DNA of 64,000 bases, from NCBI GenBank assembly GCA_900540345.1, contig UQFK01000006.1:1-64000 (forward strand), read 5' to 3'. Positions within the stretch are counted from its first letter, which is position 1. Every line of letters begins with the position of its first letter. A program made the position numbers and the translations under genes. Below the pieces are notes generated by a model. That model had not been told where the DNA came from and made no database searches. It was given only the letters and a program-made list of their open reading frames with translations. This DNA comes from an uncultured Eggerthella sp. (GTDB taxonomy: Bacteria > Actinomycetota > Coriobacteriia > Coriobacteriales > Eggerthellaceae). Shown piece by piece: positions 7,618-16,139 of this stretch.

Positions 7618-9105
7618 TTATTCACCGACCTTCGCAAACGCTGGAGCAACCGAAGCAGCGCCATAACAGCGCTCGAGCTCAGCAGCAACACGGAACATAT
7701 TCTCATCACGAAACGCTGGACAGATCAGCTGTGCGCCGATCGGCAGACCGCTCTTCGAGCCCAACCCTACAGGAACACTCATGCCGCCATTTCCCGCGAT
7801 GTTGATGGATATGGTGAACATATCGGAAAGATACATGCTGGTCGGATCATTGATCTCGCCAAATTTGAATGCGGTGCGCGGGCTGACCGGTGTAAGGATG
7901 CAATCGACCTTGTGATAGGCGTATGTGTAGTCTTGCGTGATGAGCGTTCGCACCTGCTGCGCGGGATAGTAGTACTTGTCATAGACACCCGAAGAGAGCA
8001 AATAGCTACCGAGCATGATGCGTCTGCGCGCTTCGACGCCAAAGCCACCTGCTCGTGAAAGCTCGTACTGCTCGTTGAGATCTTTGCATCCCTCAACACA
8101 ATAACCATAACGAACTGAATCGAAACGAGCGAGGTTCGAGAATGCCTCACAGGGACCGAGCACGTAGTATGCACTCATTGCTGCCTGAGCATTGGGAAGC
8201 TCGATCTCGACCAATTCCGCACCTTGTGCCTCAAGCTTCTTCGCCGCTTCCTCGATGCGCTCTTTAACCTCCGCATCCAAGCCTTCGGCCTCCATGAACG
8301 CAGGCACGATACCAATGCGCATACCCGATACGCCCTCATTAAGATTTGCCGTGAAGTCGGTATTGATGGACTGGCTGGTGCAATCGCGGTGATCGCTTCC
8401 GCCCCGAACGAGCGCATTCATGACAATCGCTGCATCTTCGACGCTGCGCGCAAATGGGCCCACCTGATCGAGCGAGCTACCGAACGCCACCACACCATAA
8501 CGCGAGACCACGCCATAGGTAGGCTTCACGCCGACCACGCCACAAAAGCTCGCAGGTTGACGGATCGATCCACCGGTATCAGAGCCAAGCGTTGCAGTGG
8601 CAAGACCAGCTGCGACTGCTGCAGCAGAACCGCCTGACGATCCGCCTGGAACACGCTCAAGATCCCAAGGATTATATGTTGGCCCGAAATAAGACGTCTC
8701 TGTTGATGACCCGAACGCAAACTCATCCATATTCAGCTTGCCAAGGGGGATCGCACCTGCTTCCAGCACACGCTCGACGCATGTTGCCGTGTAGGGCGAG
8801 CGATAGTTTTCGAGCATATGAGAAGAGCACGTAGTATGCGTCCCTTCCATATTCATATTGTCTTTGAAGGCAACAGGAACGCCCGCAAGCGGGCCGAGCT
8901 CCCCAAAAGTATTCTTGGCGATCGCATCATCGATCGCTTGAGCGCTTTTGAGCGCTGCCTCAGCCGTAAATTCGAGATAGGCATGCACTGACTCGTCGAC
9001 CTGAGCAACTCGATCGATGCTCTCTTGAGCGATCTCGAGCGCACTGAATGCCCCCTGCGCAAGCCCCTGCTGGATATCGCTTATGCTCATCGAAGTGAAA
9101 TTCAT
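7618..9105 (-). CDS. gatA: Glutamyl/aspartyl-tRNA amidotransferase subunit A
   Basis: 495-residue amidase-signature protein that releases ammonia from glutamine (or asparagine) and channels it to GatB. The Ser-cisSer-Lys triad is visible as Lys in A-F-K-D-N-M-N, and the two serines in G-G-S-S-G-G-S-A and D-T-G-G-S-I-R-Q-P. ATG 9105 is preferred because GGGGGTG sits 7 bp upstream; a second ATG at 9090 is possible. It starts two bases from the gatC stop. Presence of gatCAB implies that at least one of Gln-tRNA or Asn-tRNA is made by the indirect route. Confidence 0.97.
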   Translation of the reverse strand: MNFTSMSISDIQQGLAQGAFSALEIAQESIDRVAQVDESVHAYLEFTAEAALKSAQAIDDAIAKNTFGELGPLAGVPVAFKDNMNMEGTHTTCSSHMLENYRSPYTATCVERVLEAGAIPLGKLNMDEFAFGSSTETSYFGPTYNPWDLERVPGGSSGGSAAAVAAGLATATLGSDTGGSIRQPASFCGVVGVKPTYGVVSRYGVVAFGSSLDQVGPFARSVEDAAIVMNALVRGGSDHRDCTSQSINTDFTANLNEGVSGMRIGIVPAFMEAEGLDAEVKERIEEAAKKLEAQGAELVEIELPNAQAAMSAYYVLGPCEAFSNLARFDSVRYGYCVEGCKDLNEQYELSRAGGFGVEARRRIMLGSYLLSSGVYDKYYYPAQQVRTLITQDYTYAYHKVDCILTPVSPRTAFKFGEINDPTSMYLSDMFTISINIAGNGGMSVPVGLGSKSGLPIGAQLICPAFRDENMFRVAAELERCYGAASVAPAFAKVGE

Positions 9106-9106
9106 C

Positions 9107-9412
9107 TTATTCACCCCCGCCCAAGATAGCCGGAATAAGAAAGCTTCCGTCTTCTTGCTTTGGCGCATTTTCGAGCGCTGTTGCCTGAGAGAAACTAGCC
9201 CGCTCGGAATCATCACGCATCACATTCACCAAGCCACCGATGGGATGGAAGGTAGGTTCGACACCCTCAAGATCATATTCTGTAATGGGTTTCAAACTGT
9301 CGATGATGTTATTCAGATCGACTGTCATCGCGGCAACTTCTTCATCAGACATACCGATGCGCGTATACGTAGCGATATTGCGCACATCTCTTTCAGTAAC
9401 ATGTTCTGTCAT
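9107..9412 (-). CDS. gatC: Glutamyl/aspartyl-tRNA amidotransferase subunit C
   Basis: 101-residue GatC, a small belt protein that wraps between GatA and GatB and helps fold GatA. Recognisable text includes V-R-N-I-A-T-Y-T-R-I, the L-N-N-I-I-D helix, and the extended D-L-E-G-V-E-P-T loop, ending P-A-I-L-G-G-G-E. The Shine-Dalgarno is AAGGAT upstream of ATG 9412. It is the first gene of the operon; an extended -10 (TGCTATGAT) falls in the tandem 16-bp repeats at 9468-9499. Confidence 0.93.
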   Translation of the reverse strand: MTEHVTERDVRNIATYTRIGMSDEEVAAMTVDLNNIIDSLKPITEYDLEGVEPTFHPIGGLVNVMRDDSERASFSQATALENAPKQEDGSFLIPAILGGGE

Positions 9413-9719
9413 AGCGATCCTTCGCTGCTCCGTATAAGGCCGAAGCGTCCCTAAGACCTTTCATTCACAAATGATAATCATAGCAAATGATACTCATAGA
9501 GCCATATGAGCAAGCATCATTCGCAAACAGAATCCAGCTTGATGGAAGCGATCCGCTCAGAGGATCTCGCAAGAAGAGTGTCAAAATGGTTTCACCTGCG
9601 CTTCATGTCAAAAAGCTATCAATAATGCGAGGTCTTTCTATTAAAATAGATGACGAGACGAGCGTCATGCTTTTCATTATCCATTCGCTCAGTCTTTGGT
9701 AATTGAGGGGGAACTAGCC
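9413..9719. promoter_or_regulatory. Divergent gatC/uspA intergenic region with a tandem 16-bp repeat
   Basis: This 307-bp stretch holds no convincing gene. At 9468-9483 and 9484-9499 two abutting copies of CAAATGATAATCATAG occur, differing at one base (A versus C at position 10). The first contains the perfect dyad ATGATAATCAT. On the minus strand the first copy supplies TGCTATGAT, an extended -10 for gatC. Nearer uspA, TAAAAT around 9640-9646 is a possible -10, and ATGACG/CGTCAT near 9651-9670 forms a short hairpin. The open frame at 9487-9702 lacks any family resemblance and is not called. Confidence 0.5.
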
Positions 9720-10202
9720 ATGATGAGATTCACGAATATACTCGTACCCTACGATGGGTCCGTGCACGCCGACCGCGCGCTCGACGTTGCAGGCGATTTC
9801 CTGCGCAGCAATCCTGATGCACAGATACATGTGATCAGCGTCACCTACGTTGCCCTTGATGCAACTGACTTCAATCCCGACCCGCCAAGCGAAGACGAAC
9901 AGTACAATCTGCTCGGCTATGAGATGTATGAGGAGATGTTCGACCAAGAGCAGAAAGCCGCACATCGCGCGATGGTTCAAGCTGCTTCCGAGATCCTCTC
10001 CGACATCGATCCTGCCCGCATAACCTGCGATACCATCATCCGTCCTTCAGCGGTCGAAGGAATCGAAGATTATGCAAAACGCAAAAAATGCGACCTTATC
10101 GTGATGGGTCGCCGTGGTCTTGGCGGCATCCGCCAGTTCGTTGGCAGCGTTACAAAAGCGGTCCTTCATAAGGTTGACTTGCCGGTTATGACCATCAAGT
10201 AA
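9720..10202 (+). CDS. Universal stress protein, UspA family
   Basis: 160-residue cytosolic UspA-like protein. It has an N-terminal beta strand I-L-V-P-Y-D-G-S and the C-terminal ATP-binding motif G-R-R-G-L-G-G-I-R-Q-F-V-G-S, matching G-x2-G-x9-G-S, which puts it in the nucleotide-binding class. I start at ATG 9720 (the next codon is also ATG) because GAGGGGG lies upstream; an in-frame start at 9696 reads through the Shine-Dalgarno. It is monocistronic, followed by a good terminator. A second UspA is at 40126-40602. Confidence 0.92.
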   Translation: MMRFTNILVPYDGSVHADRALDVAGDFLRSNPDAQIHVISVTYVALDATDFNPDPPSEDEQYNLLGYEMYEEMFDQEQKAAHRAMVQAASEILSDIDPARITCDTIIRPSAVEGIEDYAKRKKCDLIVMGRRGLGGIRQFVGSVTKAVLHKVDLPVMTIK

Positions 10203-10229
10203 CCGCCATCCATTCATAGACTCCTATTT

Positions 10230-10263
10230 GAACGCCTCGCTTTGTTTTGAGGCGTTCTTTTTT
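10230..10263 (+). terminator. Intrinsic terminator of uspA
   Basis: GAACGCCTC (10230-10238) pairs with GAGGCGTTC (10249-10257) around a 10-base T-rich loop, followed by six T. It lies 28 bp after the uspA stop. Confidence 0.92.
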
Positions 10264-10320
10264 GGATGCAGAGCACAAGACGTAAAGCTGATCCCCTATC
10301 GCCTAACATCGCTATGGATT

Positions 10321-10346
10321 AAAAAGACCCGGCAGTAAGCCGGGTC
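10321..10346 (-). terminator. Intrinsic terminator of the DUF4012 gene
   Basis: Read on the minus strand, GACCCGGC pairs with GCCGGGTC around a five-base loop, then runs into TTTTT (plus-strand A-run 10321-10325). It lies 33 bp after the minus-strand stop at 10380. Confidence 0.9.
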
Positions 10347-10379
10347 TTAAAGTCCGAACCATTTGAGAAAGATTCGCTG

Positions 10380-12377
10380 TTACTGATAGTCGATTTCAGT
10401 ATCTCCAGAAAGTGGCGTCGTGCGTACGACCAAATCTGTTTCAGCTTCTGGAGAAGTGGTCACCTTATAAGTGATGACCGTTGTTCCCTCCATAGGAACT
10501 TTCGTCCAGCCATACCACAGATCATTTCCTTGATACGTCGTCTCATTCATATCGTCATTGCCCCCAGCAGTGATCGCGAAGTCGAGATTCGGATACTCAT
10601 CAGCCCCGTAGAACACACCATCAGTCTTGATATCGGTGATCTTGCCATCAGTAGGAGCAAGCAAATATACGAAGAAATGAAGGCTACCGTTATACTCATC
10701 GCCATTCTTGATATAACGCGTAAGCGTTGAAAGCTCAGCCTCGTCAAGAAGATCAGTGAACGTGACCTTCACGTCATAGGTGACCGATCCATCAGCGTTC
10801 TTCACGCCTTTGCCTACGTCGATATCAGAGGCGAGATAATAGAACATCTTTCCGCCTAAACAGGCTGATGTATAAATGCCTGTTTCGGGCACTTTTGGAT
10901 CACTCGAAACCGTGCCAGCAAGACCGAAATCTTCGAGCATAGCTTCTTCTTGGTCATTTGCCATATAGATAGCGATACGCCCTTCATCGACCGAAGTCTT
11001 GAGCACGCCTGCGAGCTTGGCGATGTTCACCTTGCTGATGTTGCCGAAAACACCTTTAGCCGCAGTATCCGCAACAAGAGCGAAGATCGCATTTTGCACT
11101 TCTCCTTCTGGGTATTTCTTATAGACACCATTCAAGAGAAAATCGGAGGTATTGGTACCATCGAGCACATCGCCACCTGGGGTCGTCACGCTCGTATTCG
11201 TCAATGCAAGCATACGCTGCAGCACGACCGTATCCATGCCAATGACGCCATCGACAGTACCATGGCCATTTGCCGCCCAGATCTGTGCTTCGATCTCGCC
11301 CACACGCTCAAAATCGATGATCTGCGTCACATCGCGAGCATCAAGCGTCGCCTCGGTACGGAACAAGCGAATATCTTCCTCGGTTGCCGCAGATACTGGA
11401 GCCTCCAAACGAAGATTCTCCTCATATCCGATGAAGTTACCAAGGCTTATTTTGCCATTGTCGACGGTCATAACGCCAAAAGAACCAGCGAATCCGACCG
11501 AAGAGCGCATCTCCGCGCTCGAACAAGCAACGATCAGATAGTTTCGTGCACCATCTGCGCCCAAGATCGCAGGCAACGTATCTTTGAGCTCGGTCGCATA
11601 TCCAGCAATAGGACCAAGCATCGCCATCATGTCTTTGACCTGCTGAATCGGCTCTTTCAATTGTCCAATGACTGGCTCAGGAGCAGCATTGAGCTCTTCT
11701 GCGTATTTCGTAATGGTAGGCGCAGATCCCGAAACCACATTCAGCAAGTCTTCGATGACCTGCACGTTGATCGCACCATCACTACCCATAAGCCCTGCAA
11801 GCCCATTTGAAGGAATGACATCCATTGCAGGAACAAGAACATTGTCAACGAGCACCTCTGCAGAATCCGAGACGGTGCGCACTGTTCGAATATCGCTTCC
11901 GACAACAGGAATGAAAGTTGCAAACGTCCACAACGGACTCGAGGTAGTATCGTGAAGCTTTGATGTCGTTTCAGAGAGTTGCTCAGCTGTCTCTTTCGCG
12001 CCTGCCATGTCGCCGCCAACGACACGCTCCTTAAGCTGCTTGGCTTGCGTCATGAGCGTCTGAGCATCATCTTTTGCCTCGAGTGCGCTCATCGCAAATG
12101 CCACGCCCGATATGCCCAGTACCAATACAACAACGATAACGACCGCTGCAATGATCTTCGGAGCATTGCCATGGCGCTTCTTCTTGCGCCGCAAACGAGC
12201 TACCTCTTCCCTACGATTCGCGTAAGGAACTGGACCTTCGTTTGCAATACCAGCCTTCTTATAGGGATCGAAGGGGAATTCCCGTTCAGATTGGAAAAAC
12301 GTGTTGGACTCTTCAGGTTCTGCATGTCGTCCATGCTTGCCTCGTGAGCCATTATTCGCGAATCTCGCCACGCTCAT
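10380..12377 (-). CDS. DUF4012 domain-containing membrane-anchored protein
   Basis: About 665 residues. A charged cytoplasmic N-terminus of about 70 residues ends in R-L-R-R-K-K-K-R, then one membrane segment (I-I-A-A-V-V-I-V-V-V-L-V-L-G-I), then a large external part. The stretch G-A-D-G-A-R-N-Y-L-I-V-A-C-S-S-A-E-M-R followed by G-G-F/G-F-A-G-S-F-G is the DUF4012 signature, a family seen in actinobacteria and Chloroflexi and often near exopolysaccharide or envelope genes; its biochemical role is unknown. ATG 12377 follows AAGGAG closely (one-base gap), so ATG 12407 or a GTG six bases inside are alternatives. It stands alone here, with its own terminator. Confidence 0.8.
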   Translation of the reverse strand: MSVARFANNGSRGKHGRHAEPEESNTFFQSEREFPFDPYKKAGIANEGPVPYANRREEVARLRRKKKRHGNAPKIIAAVVIVVVLVLGISGVAFAMSALEAKDDAQTLMTQAKQLKERVVGGDMAGAKETAEQLSETTSKLHDTTSSPLWTFATFIPVVGSDIRTVRTVSDSAEVLVDNVLVPAMDVIPSNGLAGLMGSDGAINVQVIEDLLNVVSGSAPTITKYAEELNAAPEPVIGQLKEPIQQVKDMMAMLGPIAGYATELKDTLPAILGADGARNYLIVACSSAEMRSSVGFAGSFGVMTVDNGKISLGNFIGYEENLRLEAPVSAATEEDIRLFRTEATLDARDVTQIIDFERVGEIEAQIWAANGHGTVDGVIGMDTVVLQRMLALTNTSVTTPGGDVLDGTNTSDFLLNGVYKKYPEGEVQNAIFALVADTAAKGVFGNISKVNIAKLAGVLKTSVDEGRIAIYMANDQEEAMLEDFGLAGTVSSDPKVPETGIYTSACLGGKMFYYLASDIDVGKGVKNADGSVTYDVKVTFTDLLDEAELSTLTRYIKNGDEYNGSLHFFVYLLAPTDGKITDIKTDGVFYGADEYPNLDFAITAGGNDDMNETTYQGNDLWYGWTKVPMEGTTVITYKVTTSPEAETDLVVRTTPLSGDTEIDYQ

Positions 12378-12478
12378 TCTCCTTGATATCTCGTTAACAC
12401 GATGCATGACTTTGTGCCTATGCATTGGACAAAATGATACCAAGTTAACGCGGGGTTGGAAAAACCTGCACGAAATCT

Positions 12479-12507
12479 AAAAACCGAACGGAGCGCTTGT
12501 CGTTCCG
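12479..12507 (-). terminator. Probable terminator of mscS
   Basis: On the minus strand a 7-bp stem with one mismatch (plus-strand CCGAACG 12484-12490 and CGTTCCG 12501-12507) precedes TTTTT (plus A-run 12479-12483), 62 bp after the mscS stop. Confidence 0.6.
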
Positions 12508-12568
12508 ATTGGCGTATCACGCATTCACATCATCGAGAGGCGAAAACTTTGCTCTTTGCGCTCGGCGA

Positions 12569-13393
12569 TCAAGCGTCGCTATTCGGAACTGAAGCCTCAA
12601 AACGTTTGATGCGATCGTCTTGGACCAACGGTGCGACTGCTCGTGTGATAGCGTCAGAGACCGTACTTGCTTTCGAGCCATCCTTGATCTTGAGCACAAT
12701 AGAGCCATAGAGCCCATAATTTGTCACTTTATTGAATGAGACGACGGGCTTCTTGGTCACCGTCGCACAACTTTCTGCCGCTTCGAGCGCTGTTTTCTCG
12801 ATATCAGCCGCAAGGCTATCAAGATCGCTCAGATCCTTCATGACCACGATAGGGACAGTGACCTGTTCAACAGGTGGCAGATGTGTAACTGCGTTGCTCG
12901 CCATGACCGAATTAGGAATGATGACCGTCTCGTTACTGAGATTGTGAATAGTGGTGTAGCTCCAATTGATGTCTTGCACCACACCTTGATTACTCCCCAC
13001 TTTCACATTATCTCCTGGCTTTACAACATGCGTGAGCGTGATCTGAACGCCCCCGAACAAATTCGAAAGCGTGTTCTGAAAACCCAACGAGATCGCAATG
13101 CCACCAACACCAAGAGCAGCAATGACCGCAGTCATATTGACATCAAAACACACATCCGCGATGAAACATAAGGCTAAGCCCCACACGACGATGCGCACAA
13201 TATTCACGACGATGGATGTTTGCGAGAGCGAAACACTCTCGAGCGCAAGTAAACGCTGAATAGCTCGAACCAAGATATGGCACAAAACCGCAACCACGAA
13301 GACGACCGCTGCAGCAATGAGAATGCGCCCGAGTAAGTTCGAATCCGTTATCTGCGTCACGAAATCAGCGAGATGTTTTATCAGCGTATCCAT
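12569..13393 (-). CDS. mscS: Small-conductance mechanosensitive channel, MscS family
   Basis: 274 residues with three membrane segments. The pore helix and beta domain carry the MscS signature: A-L-G-V-G-G-I-A-I-S-L-G-F-Q, N-L-F-G-G-V-Q-I, G-V-V-Q-D-I-N-W, T-T-I-H-N-L-S and I-I-P-N-S. It opens under membrane tension and releases solutes on hypo-osmotic shock. ATG 13393 has AAGGAA at good spacing; an upstream in-frame start at 13444 lacks support. It is divergent from engB. The length is close to that of E. coli MscS (286), so there are no extra domains. Confidence 0.93.
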   Translation of the reverse strand: MDTLIKHLADFVTQITDSNLLGRILIAAAVVFVVAVLCHILVRAIQRLLALESVSLSQTSIVVNIVRIVVWGLALCFIADVCFDVNMTAVIAALGVGGIAISLGFQNTLSNLFGGVQITLTHVVKPGDNVKVGSNQGVVQDINWSYTTIHNLSNETVIIPNSVMASNAVTHLPPVEQVTVPIVVMKDLSDLDSLAADIEKTALEAAESCATVTKKPVVSFNKVTNYGLYGSIVLKIKDGSKASTVSDAITRAVAPLVQDDRIKRFEASVPNSDA

Positions 13394-13566
13394 GATTTCC
13401 TTGATGTTGCCTTTTCGCACCCATCCGCGCTCGTGAGCATACAAGACAGGCGAGACGGCATTGCGCTTTAGAAGTTCTTGTTTATAGTTTAACGATAGTA
13501 TGGTTTTTCGGATACGCTATGAACTGTAATTAAGTTGCTACGCAATATCTCGATCGAGCGAGGCTT

Positions 13567-14148
13567 ATGGATCTCAATAACATAGATTTCACTGGCGCGT
13601 ATGGCACCTCTGCGCAGATCCCTCCTTCAAAGCTTCCGGAGGTCTCATTCGTTGGACGCTCGAATGTTGGGAAATCTTCGCTCATCAACAAGCTCTTGAA
13701 TCGCAAGCAACTTGCGCGCGTTTCATCAAAACCTGGAAAGACCAGCACGATCAACTTCTTCAGCAACGGCATGATCGATCTGGTCGATCTTCCTGGATAT
13801 GGATATGCGAAGGTCGCTAAATCAGAGCTTGGACGTTGGTCAGAGATGATCAACGGCTATTTCGACCAATACCGCTTCTATGCATTGGTCGTCTCGCTTA
13901 TTGATATTCGCCATCCCGCTTCGAAGCTCGACGAGCAGATGATCGCCTTTCTCAAAGCGTGCGAACTGCCCTTTGTCATTGCTCTCACCAAGGCTGATAA
14001 GGTTAGTAAGAACCAAGCAAATAAGCAGATCGCGGCATTAAGAAAGCAGCTCGATCTAGGACCCGATGTCGCTATGATCCTTACCTCTGCCGAAAAAGGA
14101 ATAGGGATGGACGAACTGCGCAAAACCATCCTGGCAGCATGCCGATAA
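13567..14148 (+). CDS. engB: Ribosome biogenesis GTPase EngB/YsxC
   Basis: 193-residue TRAFAC GTPase needed for large-subunit ribosome assembly. G1 is G-R-S-N-V-G-K-S-S, switch I T-S-T-I-N-F, G3 D-L-P-G-Y-G-Y-A, G4 T-K-A-D-K and G5 T-S-A-E-K-G. The family G-Y-G-Y-A-K motif is intact. ATG 13567 follows GAGCGAGG. It ends with its stop 20 bp before the rnhA start, so the two are probably cotranscribed. Confidence 0.95.
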   Translation: MDLNNIDFTGAYGTSAQIPPSKLPEVSFVGRSNVGKSSLINKLLNRKQLARVSSKPGKTSTINFFSNGMIDLVDLPGYGYAKVAKSELGRWSEMINGYFDQYRFYALVVSLIDIRHPASKLDEQMIAFLKACELPFVIALTKADKVSKNQANKQIAALRKQLDLGPDVAMILTSAEKGIGMDELRKTILAACR

Positions 14149-14168
14149 ACAACAAGAAAGAGCATAAG

Positions 14169-14669
14169 ATGGCACACGTAAACCTCTATAGCGATGGAGC
14201 GGCTCGCGGTAACCCTGGGCCAGGAGGCTACGGAGTTGTGCTCACCTTCATCGATAGCGGCGGCACGCTTCACACTAAAGAACTCTCGCAAGGTTATGAA
14301 TGCACGACTAATAATCGCATGGAGCTACTCGGTGTCATTCGCGGTCTTGAAGCGCTCAAGCATGGATGCAAAGTTGAAGTGTACTCAGATTCGAAATACG
14401 TAGTCGATGCCTTCAATCAACACTGGGTAGATGGATGGCTGAAACGCGGCTGGAAAAATTCCAAGAAAGAACCTGTGAAGAACAAGGATCTTTGGCTGCG
14501 CTTGCTCGATGCGATGAAGCCCCATAAAGTCACGTTCCATTGGGTAAAAGGTCATGCAGGGCATCCTGAAAACGAACGCTGCGATGAACTGGCCACTACC
14601 GCAGCAGACGGCAGCGACCTCATTGTTGACGAGGGCTTCAGTGGATCAGAGTATTCCAACGAAGGGTAA
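14169..14669 (+). CDS. rnhA: Ribonuclease HI
   Basis: 166-residue RNase HI that cuts the RNA strand of RNA-DNA hybrids in the cytosol. The four catalytic acids are present: D in L-Y-S-D-G-A-A-R-G-N-P-G, E in N-N-R-M-E-L, D in V-Y-S-D-S-K-Y and D in E-R-C-D-E-L-A. ATG 14169 begins the canonical first strand; the in-frame ATG at 14139 would overlap engB and adds ten basic residues with no match. The basic W-V-D-G-W-L-K-R-G-W-K handle is present. It is convergent with serA across the 165-bp inverted-repeat element. Confidence 0.96.
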   Translation: MAHVNLYSDGAARGNPGPGGYGVVLTFIDSGGTLHTKELSQGYECTTNNRMELLGVIRGLEALKHGCKVEVYSDSKYVVDAFNQHWVDGWLKRGWKNSKKEPVKNKDLWLRLLDAMKPHKVTFHWVKGHAGHPENERCDELATTAADGSDLIVDEGFSGSEYSNEG

Positions 14670-14713
14670 AAGAACTAGATCGATACTGCTCCACGCACTA
14701 GAATTGCCAAAAA

Positions 14714-14878
14714 TTGCAACAGATTTCCAGTTGTATACACAAAATCGGGCGCCCACAACCAAAAAAGAGTTGAGGGCGCTCCCTCAAAAACAAACCCGAC
14801 AGCAAAACCCCAGTTCGCGATTCCCTTACGGCGCGCAGAGGCATGCCTAACGTGCATACAACTGGAAATCTCTTGCAA
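14714..14878. repeat. 165-bp element bounded by 27-bp inverted repeats
   Basis: The left arm (14714-14740, starting TTGCAACAGATTTCCAG) and the reverse complement of the right arm (14852-14878) match at 25 of 27 bases. Flanks on both sides are A-runs (AAAA), compatible with but not proof of a target-site duplication. The 111-bp interior holds a minus-strand terminator hairpin, the dyad GGGCGCCC (14747-14754) and AGGCATGCCT (14839-14848), and no plausible gene. It lies between convergent rnhA and serA, 44 bp and 36 bp from their stops. Candidate miniature inverted-repeat element or very long hairpin terminator. Confidence 0.75.
14761..14787 (-). terminator. Terminator of serA inside the inverted-repeat element
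   Basis: On the minus strand TTGAGGG pairs with CCCTCAA (plus 14770-14776 and 14781-14787) around a 4-base loop and runs into CTCTTTTTT. It lies about 130 bp after the serA stop, so the serA transcript would include the right arm of the 27-bp repeat. Confidence 0.75.
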
Positions 14879-14914
14879 AAAATACCAAGATCACTGCATG
14901 CAACGAGCAGCAAA

Positions 14915-16078
14915 TTAGCGGATACGACGAACGAGATACACGCCGTCAAGATCAGCGATTTGCTCAAGTACTTCATCAGCAAGATTCTCGGCAACATTGA
15001 TGAGTGCATAACCATGCTCATCACGCTCTTGATTCGCCATATCGAATGTTGCACCTGCATCTTCAAGTGATGCGACAAGCTTACTCAAAGCAAGCTCAGA
15101 AGCGTTATAGAGCACCGCGATACGGTGCTTATCTGCGGGACAGATACCCAAAGAAAGTGCCGGGAAATTAACTGAATTGACGATATTGCCATTATCGATG
15201 TAGTCCATGATCTCAATGACCGCCATCTTCGCGCAATTGTCCTCTGCTTCCTCGGTCGAGGCGCCCAAATGCGGTAAAACGATCGCATTGTGCATCTTCA
15301 TGACCTCAGGCGTTGCAAAGTCAGTCACATATGCACCAACCTTGCCTGATGCAAGAGCGTCCGTCATAGCCTCAGCATTTACGAGCGTATCGCGCGAGAA
15401 GTTCAAAAAAACGACACCCTCTTTCATGAGAGCACACGCAGCATCATCAATCATGCCGATCGTGCCATTCACAGCTGGAACATGGATGGTAATGTAATCG
15501 CATTCGCGATAGATATCTTCAACATCGGTCGTATGCTGAACCGCAGGCAAGAGCTTCCAAGCCGCGTTCACAGAAACGAACGGATCATAACCGAGCACCT
15601 CCATGCCCAGACCAAGTGCTGCATTCGCAACCTCCGCACCGATCGCTCCAAGGCCGATAACACCAAGCTTCTTGCCTTTGATCTCGTGACCCGCAAAAGC
15701 CTTCTTCGCGCTCTCTGCTGCTTTGGTGATGTTTGGATCGTCTGCGTTTTCCTTGCACCACTCAATGCCCGCAACGATGCCTCGACTGCCCAGAAGCACG
15801 CCACACAACACGAGCTCTTTCACGGCATTCGCATTCGCGCCCGGCGTATTGAATACGACGATGCCCTCTTCTGCACAACGCTCAAGCGGAATGTTGTTCA
15901 CGCCAGCACCTGCACGCGCGATTGCAAGCAAGTTTTCGGAAAACTCCATGTCATGCATCGCCGCACTACGAACGAGAATGCCTTGTGCATCCTCGATAGT
16001 GTCAGTGAGCGCATAGTCGTCACTCAAAAAATCGGTGCCGTATGTGGAAATATTATTCAAGCAGTAGATATGATTCAT
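14915..16078 (-). CDS. serA: D-3-phosphoglycerate dehydrogenase
   Basis: 387-residue NAD-dependent enzyme for the first step of serine synthesis, oxidising 3-phosphoglycerate to 3-phosphohydroxypyruvate. It shows the Rossmann motif G-V-I-G-L-G-A-I-G, catalytic Arg in N-F-S-R-D, Glu in D-F-A-T-P-E and His in L-P-H-L-G-A-S-T-E-E-A. A C-terminal ACT-like segment of about 70 residues ends L-D-G-V-Y-L-V-R-R-I-R, giving possible serine feedback. The length fits the short 'type 3' SerA of anaerobes. It is downstream of the serine transporter sstT (61-bp gap) on the same strand, so serine uptake and synthesis are probably cotranscribed. Confidence 0.93.
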   Translation of the reverse strand: MNHIYCLNNISTYGTDFLSDDYALTDTIEDAQGILVRSAAMHDMEFSENLLAIARAGAGVNNIPLERCAEEGIVVFNTPGANANAVKELVLCGVLLGSRGIVAGIEWCKENADDPNITKAAESAKKAFAGHEIKGKKLGVIGLGAIGAEVANAALGLGMEVLGYDPFVSVNAAWKLLPAVQHTTDVEDIYRECDYITIHVPAVNGTIGMIDDAACALMKEGVVFLNFSRDTLVNAEAMTDALASGKVGAYVTDFATPEVMKMHNAIVLPHLGASTEEAEDNCAKMAVIEIMDYIDNGNIVNSVNFPALSLGICPADKHRIAVLYNASELALSKLVASLEDAGATFDMANQERDEHGYALINVAENLADEVLEQIADLDGVYLVRRIR

Positions 16079-16139
16079 CGTCTATCCTTTCAAGTCATCT
16101 AACGACGCATCCGATGCCCACGCAGGCAACGACGCAGCA

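Noticed and set aside
7617..7709. 31-residue N-terminal extension of GatB
   Set aside because: It lies wholly within gatA, and GatB homologues start near K-K-L-E-E.
9468..9499. Fur box at the gatC promoter
   Set aside because: Only the central ATGATAATCAT matches; outer half-sites differ, and no iron gene is adjacent.
9487..9702. 71-codon frame upstream of uspA
   Set aside because: No Shine-Dalgarno, no recognisable composition, and it overlaps promoter-like elements and the UspA leader.
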